In this document: positions 1 to 8,046 of the stretch, one piece after another
How the letters are laid out: each line of letters begins with the position of its first letter
Numbering within the stretch: the stretch's first letter is position 1
Source: Berkiella_A sp963976875
GTDB taxonomy: Bacteria > Pseudomonadota > Gammaproteobacteria > Berkiellales > Berkiellaceae
Reading direction: 5' to 3'
Length of the DNA stretch: 64,000 nucleotides
NCBI GenBank assembly: GCA_963976875.1
Contig: CAXBML010000006.1
Location: 1 to 64,000, forward strand
The notes under the pieces: generated by a model
The model's database searches: none
Seen by the model: only the letters and a program-made list of their open reading frames with translations
Told to the model about the DNA's origin: nothing
Translations under genes and position numbers: made by a program

Positions 1-150
1 TAACTCTTTGATTCTTATCCTCTTCTCTTTAAAATATAAGGGGAGCACTCAGAGCGAAGGCTGGCATCCAGGACTTTAGAAAAAATAGATGCTAGCTTTT
101 GCTGGCATGGTAGAAATAGAATGACTTTGTCGAAAACAAGGAACAATGGA

Positions 151-366
151 ATGCGCTACAAAGGCATGGTCGCCCATTTTGAGTACATAGCCTCTGTTCG
201 TATGTATGTAGGGGAAATTATAAACTGTCCTGATGTGGTTAGTTTTGGAGCCACTAGTTTGTTACAGTTAAAGCAAGTGATGGAAGATGCCGTTGATGGT
301 TACTTAGACTATAGAAAGCTGCAGTTGAGTGAACACGCTTCTGCAACTGTGCTGGAGCGCTATTAG
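151..366 (+). CDS. HicB-like antitoxin (partner toxin not seen)
   Basis: The 71-residue product matches the HicB N-terminal fold pattern: it opens with MRYKGMVAHFEY, continues with a VGEI strand and a DVVSFGA segment, and has an EDAVDGYLDY helix, as in HicB antitoxins of type II toxin-antitoxin systems. I chose the ATG at 151 because AAGGA lies 8 bases upstream and HicB proteins normally begin at this point; an in-frame ATG at 121 would add ten residues. No obvious DNA-binding domain follows, so it is the short form. A HicA mRNA-interferase gene is not visible in the 150 bases upstream, and the gene downstream points the other way. The toxin may lie left of the window, or this may be an orphan. 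Confidence 0.6.
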   Translation: MRYKGMVAHFEYIASVRMYVGEIINCPDVVSFGATSLLQLKQVMEDAVDGYLDYRKLQLSEHASATVLERY

Positions 367-372
367 TTATCG

Positions 373-957
373 CTATCTTCGACTTTGTTTTTTTTGTTTG
401 TATGCAATGAAGTCAATAATATTATTGCCGGTCGACTCTCGATGAGCCCTTATTTTTTGATAGGAATCGTTGAGCTGGTGCACACTGTATGTGTTCAGTA
501 TTGGATCGGTGGTTGTTTTAGGTTTTCTTGCCAAAGGCATTCTAAGTGGCCAGTTAAATTTTGGTTTTTGTGGATCTTTTTGGTTGATAATTTTCGCAAT
601 AGCAATGAAGCCGTGCTTTAATGCTAGTGTCGCTGGTGTTAAACGATCACCATTTTCTAGACTTGTACTTGCGCCCCAATTTAATAGAAGTCTGGTGGCG
701 ACTAAATTTCCTGTGAGAGCGGCGTAATGTAAAGGTGTCATCCGGTGATAAGCATGATCACGTGCAAAAGCATTAATGTCTGCACCTTTTTCCAGTAAGG
801 CGCAAGCAATGTCTAAATAATTTTTTTGAATGGCAATATGTAATGCTGTTTGACCTGTATGGTCATACTGGCAAATTTGGTAAGGTGCTGAATTTTGTAT
901 CAGTGTCATGGCTAGTTCTACATGATCTTCTCGTAATGCGTTGATGATAATTGTCAC
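373..957 (-). CDS. ankyrin repeat protein
   Basis: The 194-residue protein has about four ankyrin repeats in its first 130 residues. Diagnostic pieces are GQTALHIAIQKNYLDIACAL near residues 35-55, MTPLHYAALTGNLVATRLLL near 72-92, and a weaker LTPATLALKHGFIAIAKII unit after that. The C-terminal 60 residues are basic and unrelated to ankyrin repeats, ending in KKQSRR. There is no signal peptide or membrane segment. Ankyrin repeats bind proteins, and in intracellular gammaproteobacteria such genes often encode secreted effectors; that role is only inferred here. It converges on the HicB-like gene and is a single transcription unit. Confidence 0.8.
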   Translation of the reverse strand: MTIIINALREDHVELAMTLIQNSAPYQICQYDHTGQTALHIAIQKNYLDIACALLEKGADINAFARDHAYHRMTPLHYAALTGNLVATRLLLNWGASTSLENGDRLTPATLALKHGFIAIAKIINQKDPQKPKFNWPLRMPLARKPKTTTDPILNTYSVHQLNDSYQKIRAHRESTGNNIIDFIAYKQKKQSRR

Positions 958-1057
958 AGCTGGCCTCTACTACTACTCGGTTAATCGCTATTTCATCCAT
1001 TGTATGGAATCCAACTAACAAAGTAAATGGCTAACTCACTGTTCAATAATTCAGGCT

Positions 1058-1843
1058 TTAGTTTTTCCAGTTAATGATGATACCTAATGCAACAGTAGGA
1101 AATGCGGTGTATTTTAGGAAGTTAGGAATGGTTTGCTTATCTTTGAATCTTACTTCATGCCATGCAACTGAGAATGTAGGGGTTAAGGTAAAATGATTAT
1201 GGAAGGACTGATAGCCAACTGCCAACTTTGCTTGATAGACATCCAAATTTGTTACAGGAATTGCTAGATCGACATTAGTTGATAAGAGCCAATGATGGGT
1301 TAGCTGATAATCACTTTGTAAGCCTACACTAATGCCAGATGCGGCAAAAACTCTAGACGAAGACAAAGAGCCAGATTGGAAATGGTAATCGTGAGAGAGC
1401 CAATGGATATTTGCCTTGGGTTGTAATTGCCATCTTGAGCACATTGTGTGAATGTAGCTCATTCTCAGACTATAAAGTTCGTCGTTAACATGTGCCGAAA
1501 AATAGCGCCCAGCAGAAAGCGGAATATCATGTGTGATTAAATCTGATGGTAGTATCATTTCACCATCAAGGTGTATGGGGAAGTAATCAAGCTCAAGCTG
1601 AAGTGCATTATATCCAAACGTTGCGCCCAATTGCGTGTCTGAATTTGTTCGTATGTGTAGGTTTTTGTAGTTTGGTCTTCTGGGGCTGGTACTGCCAACT
1701 TGCCCGCCTTTTGGAGTTTGCTGAAACCCTTGGATGTATGAAAGAGCATAAAATCCTGATAGACCTAAGTGCCAATCTGTTGCATGCACAGCATTACAAC
1801 ACAGCGAGAGAGTTAAGGCACAGATCACTTTATTCATTTTCAT
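1058..1843 (-). CDS. outer-membrane beta-barrel-like protein, hypothetical
   Basis: The 261-residue product begins with a clear signal peptide (basic MKMNK, hydrophobic stretch, likely cleavage after AVHA near residue 21). The mature part alternates polar and aromatic residues (LHIRTNSDTQLGATFGYNAL, LELDYFPI, YSLRMSYIHTM) as in small monomeric outer-membrane barrels. It ends in GIIINWKN rather than with a terminal aromatic residue, which is slightly atypical for a barrel. I do not recognise a specific family. It may start at the second methionine (residue 3). It is divergent from waaA, with about 120 bases between the start codons. Confidence 0.6.
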   Translation of the reverse strand: MKMNKVICALTLSLCCNAVHATDWHLGLSGFYALSYIQGFQQTPKGGQVGSTSPRRPNYKNLHIRTNSDTQLGATFGYNALQLELDYFPIHLDGEMILPSDLITHDIPLSAGRYFSAHVNDELYSLRMSYIHTMCSRWQLQPKANIHWLSHDYHFQSGSLSSSRVFAASGISVGLQSDYQLTHHWLLSTNVDLAIPVTNLDVYQAKLAVGYQSFHNHFTLTPTFSVAWHEVRFKDKQTIPNFLKYTAFPTVALGIIINWKN

Positions 1844-1962
1844 TGTTCTAATAATCCATTATGGTTGTTAGTTTTTTGGAATCCTATAGGAATATTTATA
1901 TAACAGCCAGATTTTTTTTTTAGGAACCGTTACAATATTCTTCTTATTTGGCTGGAGGGCTT

Positions 1963-3252
1963 ATGTGCTGGCACATTGTTCGTTTGTTTTATAGCTTACT
2001 CATAAGTATGCTTTTGCCTGTGATTTTTTTAAAGTTATGGATTAAAGGCTTTAAACTGCCTATTTATCGGCAGCGTTGGCTGGAGCGAATTGGAATTGTA
2101 CCTTTTCCGCCATTGGATAATTTGGTGTGGGTTCATGCAGTCTCTGTAGGTGAGGCTATATCAGCGGTACCATTGGTCAAAAAAATGCTGGCACGATACC
2201 CAGATATTTCGATATTAGTGACGACTACCACGCCAACGGGTTCTGAGCGTGTGCAAGTGGCATTTAAAGATATGCTGGGAAAACGCGTTCATCATTGTTT
2301 TATGCCTTATGATTTTCCATTTTCCTATTGGTTATTTTTTTCCCGAGTCAAACCAAAAGCACTGGTCGTTATGGAAACAGAAATTTGGCCAAACTTACTA
2401 TGTGCTTGTGAAAAAAGAGAAATACCCATTACGATTGCGAATGGCCGGTTATCACCCTTGTCTGCAAAACGTTATGCTTGGTTAGGGAAAACTATGCAAA
2501 GAATGGTTCAGCCTATTAAGCAGGTTGCGGCGCAAAGTGAGTTGGATGCCAATCGTTTTCGAGCATTAGGTTTTAGCCCAGAAGGCGTTATTAATACCGG
2601 AAACATTAAATTCGATTTTGAGTTACCTAATTATTTACAAAAAGATGGACAAGCACTCCGAGAGCAGTTAGGGATACAAAGATTAGTTTGGATTGCGGCG
2701 AGTACCCACGAAGGGGAAGAAGCTTTAATTTTAGACGTGTATCAAAACCTGAAAAAAAAATGTCCTGCGTTATTGTTGTTGTTAGTGCCTAGACATCCAG
2801 ATCGTTTTAATCGAGTTGCGCAATTATGCCAAGAGAATAAACTGCATGTTGTTCGCCGCAGTGAAAAACAGTCGGTAACAAATGAGGTGGATATATTCCT
2901 GGGAGATAGCATGGGTGAAATGATGCTATTTTATGCGGCGAGTGATATTGCTTTTGTCGGGGGAAGTTTAGAGCCCATTGGTGGCCATAATTTATTAGAA
3001 CCTGCTGCTTTGGGGTTACCCACTTTAACAGGAAATCATTTGTTTAATTTCATTGAAATTAGCGAGAAACTCGCGGATGCACAAGGGGTTGTGATTATTA
3101 ATAATGCGAAGGCCTTAGAAAGCAACTTGTGGAATTTGATTAAAGAGCCCGATAATAGACGGTTGATGGGCGCGCGGGCTAAAGCGGTGGTAGTCGATAA
3201 TAAAGGCGCTTTAGAGGAGCTTTTGGCATTATTAGATAAGTATATGATTTAA
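1963..3252 (+). CDS. waaA: 3-deoxy-D-manno-octulosonic acid (Kdo) transferase
   Basis: WaaA (KdtA) transfers Kdo sugars from CMP-Kdo to lipid IVA at the inner membrane and so starts the LPS core. The 429-residue product has the family layout: an N-terminal membrane anchor (IVRLFYSLLISMLLPVIFL), then WVHAVSVGEAISAVPLV carrying the conserved catalytic glutamate of GT30 enzymes, then VTTTTPTGSERV, METEIWPNLL, NGRLS, and the nucleotide-binding FVGGSLEPIGGHNLLEPAA segment. I prefer the ATG at 1963 over an in-frame TTG at 1948 because GGAGG sits just upstream of the ATG. The gene is alone; tolC converges on it across a terminator hairpin. Confidence 0.95.
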   Translation: MCWHIVRLFYSLLISMLLPVIFLKLWIKGFKLPIYRQRWLERIGIVPFPPLDNLVWVHAVSVGEAISAVPLVKKMLARYPDISILVTTTTPTGSERVQVAFKDMLGKRVHHCFMPYDFPFSYWLFFSRVKPKALVVMETEIWPNLLCACEKREIPITIANGRLSPLSAKRYAWLGKTMQRMVQPIKQVAAQSELDANRFRALGFSPEGVINTGNIKFDFELPNYLQKDGQALREQLGIQRLVWIAASTHEGEEALILDVYQNLKKKCPALLLLLVPRHPDRFNRVAQLCQENKLHVVRRSEKQSVTNEVDIFLGDSMGEMMLFYAASDIAFVGGSLEPIGGHNLLEPAALGLPTLTGNHLFNFIEISEKLADAQGVVIINNAKALESNLWNLIKEPDNRRLMGARAKAVVVDNKGALEELLALLDKYMI

Positions 3253-3293
3253 AAAAATTCATTGAGCCAGTACTTTCATGGGCTGGCTCAATG
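3251..3293 (-). terminator. rho-independent terminator of the pcm-tolC unit
   Basis: An 11-bp perfect stem (CATTGAGCCAG at 3260-3270 with CTGGCTCAATG at 3283-3293) is followed, read on the minus strand, by a run of seven T (3257 down to 3251). It lies just after the tolC stop codon. On the plus strand there is no T run, so it serves tolC rather than waaA. Confidence 0.8.
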
Positions 3294-3299
3294 AGGATA

Positions 3300-4607
3300 T
3301 TATTTATGTTCTGCTGTTATGATGGCATTGACCGCAAATAAGTCATCTTGTGTTAAAGTGCCTGCTCCACGCTTGAGTCTCAGGCCCCGTAATAAATAAT
3401 TATATCGTGAAACAGAATGATCGCGAACAACACGCAAAAGTTGAGATTCTGAATCCAAGACATCCACAATTGTACGAGTGCCAACTTCATAGGCTGCTTG
3501 GGTCGCTGTTAAGGCACTTTGATTGGATTTTACCGCCTCATTTAGTGCTTTGACTTCTGCAATACTGGTCATAACGCCCCTAAAAGACTGGCGCGTATCA
3601 CTGTCTGCTAAACGCTGAGCACCTTCTAGTTGCATCATGCCTTCTTCATAGCGTGCTCTCGCTTCTTTTGTCTTGAATATAACGCCACCGCCGCTAAAAA
3701 TGGGTACGTTAACTTTGAGGCCGGCCGCAAAATTAGAATCAATGGTTTCAAAAGGGAATAGGCCTTTGCTTCGTTGTATGGATACATTGGCATCGACAGT
3801 TGGAAAATGAGCCGCGGCTTGAGTTCGGATAACAGATTTTAGTTGCAAAGTATTTTCATATGCTGCAGCAACACTCAAGTTTTGTGTATGGGCGACTCTC
3901 ACCCAATCTTCTTGCTTATTAGGATTAGGCGGGATTAAGGCCAAAGGTTGGGTTCTCGGAAAAGAGGCGATATCATCAACGGGAATTTTAATGATTTCTC
4001 TTAGCTGCTCATATTTGTCAGCGACTTTATTGGTCGCAGAGATTTCTTGAGCAACAGCATCATCATGTTTTGCTCTTGAGTCATATACGTCAGTAATGGG
4101 TATTAAACCCACATCAAAACGCTGTTGGGTTTGTTCTAATTGTCTGGCGAAGGCTTTGCGTTGTCCTTTGGCAAATTTTAAATCATCTTGTGCGCCTAAA
4201 ACATCGAAATAACGCTCTGCAACTCGGATAACAAGATCCTGAATGCTTTTTAGATAAATGGCATAGGCTTTCTTTTCGAGGTGTAAGGCTTGAGCGGCCT
4301 TTCCCCAGTGCTGTGGATGATAAATAGGTTGCGTTAAGTTAAGGCCGTAGCTTCTAGAGTTATATTTGCCAAAAGTGGGAATAGAGCTGCTGTTTGAGGT
4401 CGTTGTATAACTGCCTGATAAAGCAGGTAGCATTTGAGCAATAGCAATGGGGAGAGCTTGCTCATTGGCTTTGAGGGCTTTTGCTTGTGCGGCCAACTCA
4501 GGGTCATTCTGCAAGGCAAGCAAATAAGTTTGCTCTAAATCTAAAGCCGCATGGCTGTTAAAACAAAATAACAATGTCAGGGTCGTAATAAAATAACGCG
4601 TTCGCAT
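3300..4607 (-). CDS. tolC: TolC family outer-membrane efflux/secretion channel
   Basis: The 435-residue product has a signal peptide (MRTRYFITTLTLLFCFNSHA), followed by the two repeated coiled-coil/beta segments of the TolC family. Recognisable pieces are LALQNDPELAAQAKAL near residue 31, LTQPIYHPQHW near 90, QRFDVGLIPITDVYDSRA near 160 and the matching second-half YEVGTRTIVDVLDSESQLL near 375. TolC trimers form the outer-membrane exit duct for type I secretion and RND or MFS efflux pumps. It lies 15 bases downstream of pcm on the same strand, so the two are probably co-transcribed. Type I exporters use such ducts, which is of interest given the microcin-like gene near 17.8 kb. Confidence 0.9.
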   Translation of the reverse strand: MRTRYFITTLTLLFCFNSHAALDLEQTYLLALQNDPELAAQAKALKANEQALPIAIAQMLPALSGSYTTTSNSSSIPTFGKYNSRSYGLNLTQPIYHPQHWGKAAQALHLEKKAYAIYLKSIQDLVIRVAERYFDVLGAQDDLKFAKGQRKAFARQLEQTQQRFDVGLIPITDVYDSRAKHDDAVAQEISATNKVADKYEQLREIIKIPVDDIASFPRTQPLALIPPNPNKQEDWVRVAHTQNLSVAAAYENTLQLKSVIRTQAAAHFPTVDANVSIQRSKGLFPFETIDSNFAAGLKVNVPIFSGGGVIFKTKEARARYEEGMMQLEGAQRLADSDTRQSFRGVMTSIAEVKALNEAVKSNQSALTATQAAYEVGTRTIVDVLDSESQLLRVVRDHSVSRYNYLLRGLRLKRGAGTLTQDDLFAVNAIITAEHK

Positions 4608-4622
4608 AATTAGGTCTCAGCT

Positions 4623-5282
4623 TTATAATACAAATTTTTCGGGTTGAGGTGCGTTGATGAGAGCCGGCACCACAGTTTCAAATAGTTCTTTTGTTTCAAT
4701 GGGGCCCTCTTTCTGTGTCATTAATATAGCTCGAACAGCCGGTGGTTGGCCACAAAAGGCAAAAAGTCGACCATTTTTTTTGAGTTGGGATAGTAATGAT
4801 TTTGGAACACCCATAGGAAATGCTCCGGTAACCAATATAGCATCATAAGGTGCTTGGGGCTCATAGCCTTCCAGTCCATCGCCTTCTACTAGAACGATAT
4901 TGCCACTCTCACGAGTATTATCTAAATTAGATTTTGCTATTTTGACTAGTTCAGGCAATATTTCGATGCTAGTGACTTGCTGGGCTAAACGACCTAAGCA
5001 AGCTGTGGCATAACCGGTACCTGTGCCAATTTCTAATACTGATTCATGTGGTTGAATATCTAATGCTTGTAGGGCTCGTCCAATAATTTTTGGGGGCAGC
5101 ATAGTCTGTCCATTTAATATAGGCACACTAATGTCAGCATAAGCTAAATTGGCATACTGAGGGGGGATAAACATTTCTCTTGGGATAGCCGTAAAAACGT
5201 CTAATACACCTCTGAGAGAGACAGCCCAAGGTTCAATTTGTTGGCTGACCATATTTTGGCGCGCTTCATTGAAGTTCATCAT
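4623..5282 (-). CDS. pcm: protein-L-isoaspartate O-methyltransferase
   Basis: This enzyme methylates L-isoaspartyl residues in damaged proteins, using SAM, to begin their repair. The 219-residue protein opens with ARQNMVSQQIEPW, typical of the bacterial family, and carries the SAM-binding motif VLEIGTGTGYATA at residues 82-94, followed by SIEILPELV and the NIVLVEGDGLEGY segment. The family's PILNGQTMLPP region is present at about 54-64. Length is close to the E. coli enzyme (208). It is the first gene of a pcm-tolC unit. Confidence 0.9.
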   Translation of the reverse strand: MMNFNEARQNMVSQQIEPWAVSLRGVLDVFTAIPREMFIPPQYANLAYADISVPILNGQTMLPPKIIGRALQALDIQPHESVLEIGTGTGYATACLGRLAQQVTSIEILPELVKIAKSNLDNTRESGNIVLVEGDGLEGYEPQAPYDAILVTGAFPMGVPKSLLSQLKKNGRLFAFCGQPPAVRAILMTQKEGPIETKELFETVVPALINAPQPEKFVL

Positions 5283-5439
5283 CTAACCTATAAAAATATC
5301 TACTAAACGGATAAATTAATCCGCAGATCCTACCATAGTTTAAGCTTAGAATCGTGCACTCTACTTGCAAACCGGGGCTTTTCTGAACGGGAGTAACCAG
5401 CTAGAGTAGCGTAAAGTCAGAATACAATTAGGAATAAAT

Positions 5440-6066
5440 ATGGAACTATGGTCACCTGCCTACAATAATCAAGATATAAAAATAAAGTCAGCCGAGACAG
5501 TATATGATGGTCATTATCAGGTTGTAAAACTTACAATGAAACATAAATGTTTTAATGGTGATTGGAGCGATTGGTTAGAAAGAGAGCAGTTGCTTAGAGA
5601 GGATGCGGCTTGTGCGATCTTATGGGATCCACAGCAAGACAAAATTGTTTTGGTTGAGCAAGTTAGAGTTGGTTTGATAAATAAAAAGTGCCAGGCGAGT
5701 CCTTGGATGATAGAAATTGTCGCGGGTTTGATCGATAAAGGAGAGACCCCAGAAGACGCTATTGTGAGGGAAGCGAAAGAAGAGGCTGGTTTTGAAATTA
5801 AAACATTATTACCTATTGGTGTGTTTTTTAATACCCCAGGCGGGTTTAATGAAAAAAGTTTTGTCTATTGTGGCATTATCTCGTTAGTAACGGATAAAGT
5901 GGCTTGTTCGCCAGATGAGGATGAAGATATTAAAGTGCATATTTTTGATTGGGTAGATTTTCAGACGTTCCACAATACTGTGGTTACTAGCGCATCAACA
6001 CTTATCGCAGTACAGTGGCTAACGCATCATCATGATGTGTTGCGAGAAAAATATGCTACTATCTGA
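5440..6066 (+). CDS. nudF: ADP-ribose pyrophosphatase (Nudix hydrolase)
   Basis: The 208-residue protein has a complete Nudix box (Gx5Ex7REUxEExGU) from Gly96 to Phe118, with E102, R110, E111, E114 and E115 all in place. The upstream WMIEIVAGLID segment and downstream FFNTPGGFNEKSFVYCG segment are typical of the NudF/ADP-ribose pyrophosphatase subfamily, which splits ADP-ribose into AMP and ribose 5-phosphate. AGGA lies 8 bases before the ATG. It precedes parE by 74 bases, as nudF and parE are often close in gammaproteobacteria. Confidence 0.9.
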   Translation: MELWSPAYNNQDIKIKSAETVYDGHYQVVKLTMKHKCFNGDWSDWLEREQLLREDAACAILWDPQQDKIVLVEQVRVGLINKKCQASPWMIEIVAGLIDKGETPEDAIVREAKEEAGFEIKTLLPIGVFFNTPGGFNEKSFVYCGIISLVTDKVACSPDEDEDIKVHIFDWVDFQTFHNTVVTSASTLIAVQWLTHHHDVLREKYATI

Positions 6067-6140
6067 AGCCCTCAAATTCAGAATATGAAAGAACTGAATA
6101 AGACTAGAAGAATATTACGGTTAGTTAACTGAGAGAAGAA

Positions 6141-8036
6141 ATGGCAAAAAGAGAATATACAGCCGAATCGATAGAAGTATTAAGCGGGTTAGAGCCGGTG
6201 CAAAAGCGCCCTGGGATGTACACTGATACGACGCGACCAAACCATCTCGCGCAAGAAGTCATTGATAACAGTGTCGATGAAGCCCTGGCAGGTCATGCGA
6301 GCGAAATTTCGGTGATTTTGTATAAGGATGGCTCGGTATCCGTTAGTGATGATGGGCGTGGTATGCCGGTAGATAAACATAAAGACCAAAAAATCAGTGG
6401 CATAGAGTTAATCATGACGCGCCTGCATGCGGGGGCTAAGTTCTCTAATAAAGACTACCAGTTTTCAGGTGGGCTGCATGGTGTAGGTGTCTCTGTTGTT
6501 AATGCTTTATCAAAACGCTTAATGGTGGAGGTAAAACGTAATGGCAAAATATATAATATGGAATTCAAACATGGGGACAAAGCCTCTAGCTTGAAAGCCA
6601 CAGGCGCTTGTAAAAAGAAAGAGACAGGTACAACCATTCATTTTTGGCCTCACGAAAAGTACTTTGATACCGCTAAATTTTCAGTTTCAAAATTAATCCA
6701 TGTTTTAAAAGCGAAAGCCGTGTTATGCCCAGGGCTGACAGTCCACTTTACCCATGAAGCAGAAGATTCAACACAAACATGGCATTATGCTGATGGCATG
6801 GCGGCATATCTAACGGAAACATGTGAAAAATCCACTATGTTGCCAGAAAAACCGTTCTGTGGCGCTTTTCAAGCGAATCAAGAAGAAGCGTCTTGGGCGG
6901 TAGTTTGGCTACCAGAGTCAGGTGAAGGTGTTGCCGAAAGTTATGTCAATCTTATTCCAACACAAATGGGCGGAACGCATGTCAATGGCTTTAGAATGGG
7001 CTTGCTGGATGCGATGCGTGATTTTTGTGAAAAGCGAAACCTTTTACCACGTGGCTTAAAACTATCCCCAGAAGATATCTGGGAAAAATGTTATTACGTG
7101 CTCTCTATTAAAATGCAAGACCCGCAATTTGCAGGTCAAACCAAAGAACGTCTGTCATCAAGGCAGTGTAGTGCATTTGTCTCTGGCGTGACCAAAGACG
7201 CTTTTAGTTTATGGTTGCACCAACATGTTGCCGAAGGTGAGCAATTAGCCCAATTTGTCATTCAAAATGCCAATAGCCGTGTGAATAGCAGTAAAAAAGT
7301 ATCTCGCAAAAGAATTGTACAAGGGCCACAATTGCCAGGTAAGTTGGCAGATTGTATCTCCTCAGATCCAGAACGTGCTGAAATATTTTTAGTCGAAGGC
7401 GACTCTGCGGGCGGCTCTGCAAAACAGGCGCGAGATCGCACTTTTCAAGCCGTTATGCCACTACGCGGTAAAATTCTGAATACGTGGGAAGTAAATCCAA
7501 ACCAAGTACTCGCGTCACAAGAAGTGCACGATATTGCTTTAGCCATTGGGTTAGAGCCTGGAGAGGAAAACCTAAGTCGATTACGTTATGGCAAAATATG
7601 TATATTGGCGGATGCCGACTCAGATGGTTTACATATTGCTACATTGCTGTGTGCATTATTTTTAAAACACTTTCCAAAATTAGTTGAATCGGGTCATATT
7701 TATGTGGCCATGCCGCCTTTATTTAGAATTGATATGGGTAAAGAGGTATTTTATGCTTTAGATGAAGCTGAAAAACAAGGTACGATTGATCGCCTTGAAG
7801 CAGAAAAGAAAAAAGGCAAAATTAATATCCAACGTTTTAAAGGGTTGGGGGAGATGAACCCCATGCAGCTGAGAGAAACAACCATGGATCCGAATACAAG
7901 GCGGTTGTTGCAATTGTCTTTACCGAGTGGTGATGAGGCCGCTCAAATGTTGGATATGTTATTGGCGAAAAAACGGGCAGCCGATCGTCGTGCATGGTTA
8001 GAAGATAAGGGCGATTTAGCCCAAGTTCAGGTTTAA
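6141..8036 (+). CDS. parE: DNA topoisomerase IV subunit B
   Basis: ParE is the ATPase subunit of topoisomerase IV, which unlinks daughter chromosomes. The 631-residue product shows the GHKL ATP site (VIDNSVDEALAGHA near residue 41, DDGRGMPVDKH near 74, GGLHGVGVSVVNALS near 110), the transducer lysine region QTKERLSS, and the TOPRIM pieces EGDSAGGSAKQARDR and DADSDGLHI. It has the ParE length (about 630) and lacks the insert of proteobacterial GyrB. GAGAAG lies just before the ATG. It is followed by parC after 10 bases, so both are one operon. Confidence 0.95.
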   Translation: MAKREYTAESIEVLSGLEPVQKRPGMYTDTTRPNHLAQEVIDNSVDEALAGHASEISVILYKDGSVSVSDDGRGMPVDKHKDQKISGIELIMTRLHAGAKFSNKDYQFSGGLHGVGVSVVNALSKRLMVEVKRNGKIYNMEFKHGDKASSLKATGACKKKETGTTIHFWPHEKYFDTAKFSVSKLIHVLKAKAVLCPGLTVHFTHEAEDSTQTWHYADGMAAYLTETCEKSTMLPEKPFCGAFQANQEEASWAVVWLPESGEGVAESYVNLIPTQMGGTHVNGFRMGLLDAMRDFCEKRNLLPRGLKLSPEDIWEKCYYVLSIKMQDPQFAGQTKERLSSRQCSAFVSGVTKDAFSLWLHQHVAEGEQLAQFVIQNANSRVNSSKKVSRKRIVQGPQLPGKLADCISSDPERAEIFLVEGDSAGGSAKQARDRTFQAVMPLRGKILNTWEVNPNQVLASQEVHDIALAIGLEPGEENLSRLRYGKICILADADSDGLHIATLLCALFLKHFPKLVESGHIYVAMPPLFRIDMGKEVFYALDEAEKQGTIDRLEAEKKKGKINIQRFKGLGEMNPMQLRETTMDPNTRRLLQLSLPSGDEAAQMLDMLLAKKRAADRRAWLEDKGDLAQVQV

Positions 8037-8046
8037 AGGTTGTAAA

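Noticed and set aside
5283..5439. Possible riboswitch between pcm and nudF
   Set aside because: GGGGCTTTTCTGAACGGGAG looked structured, but no conserved core of TPP, SAM or other known classes could be found.
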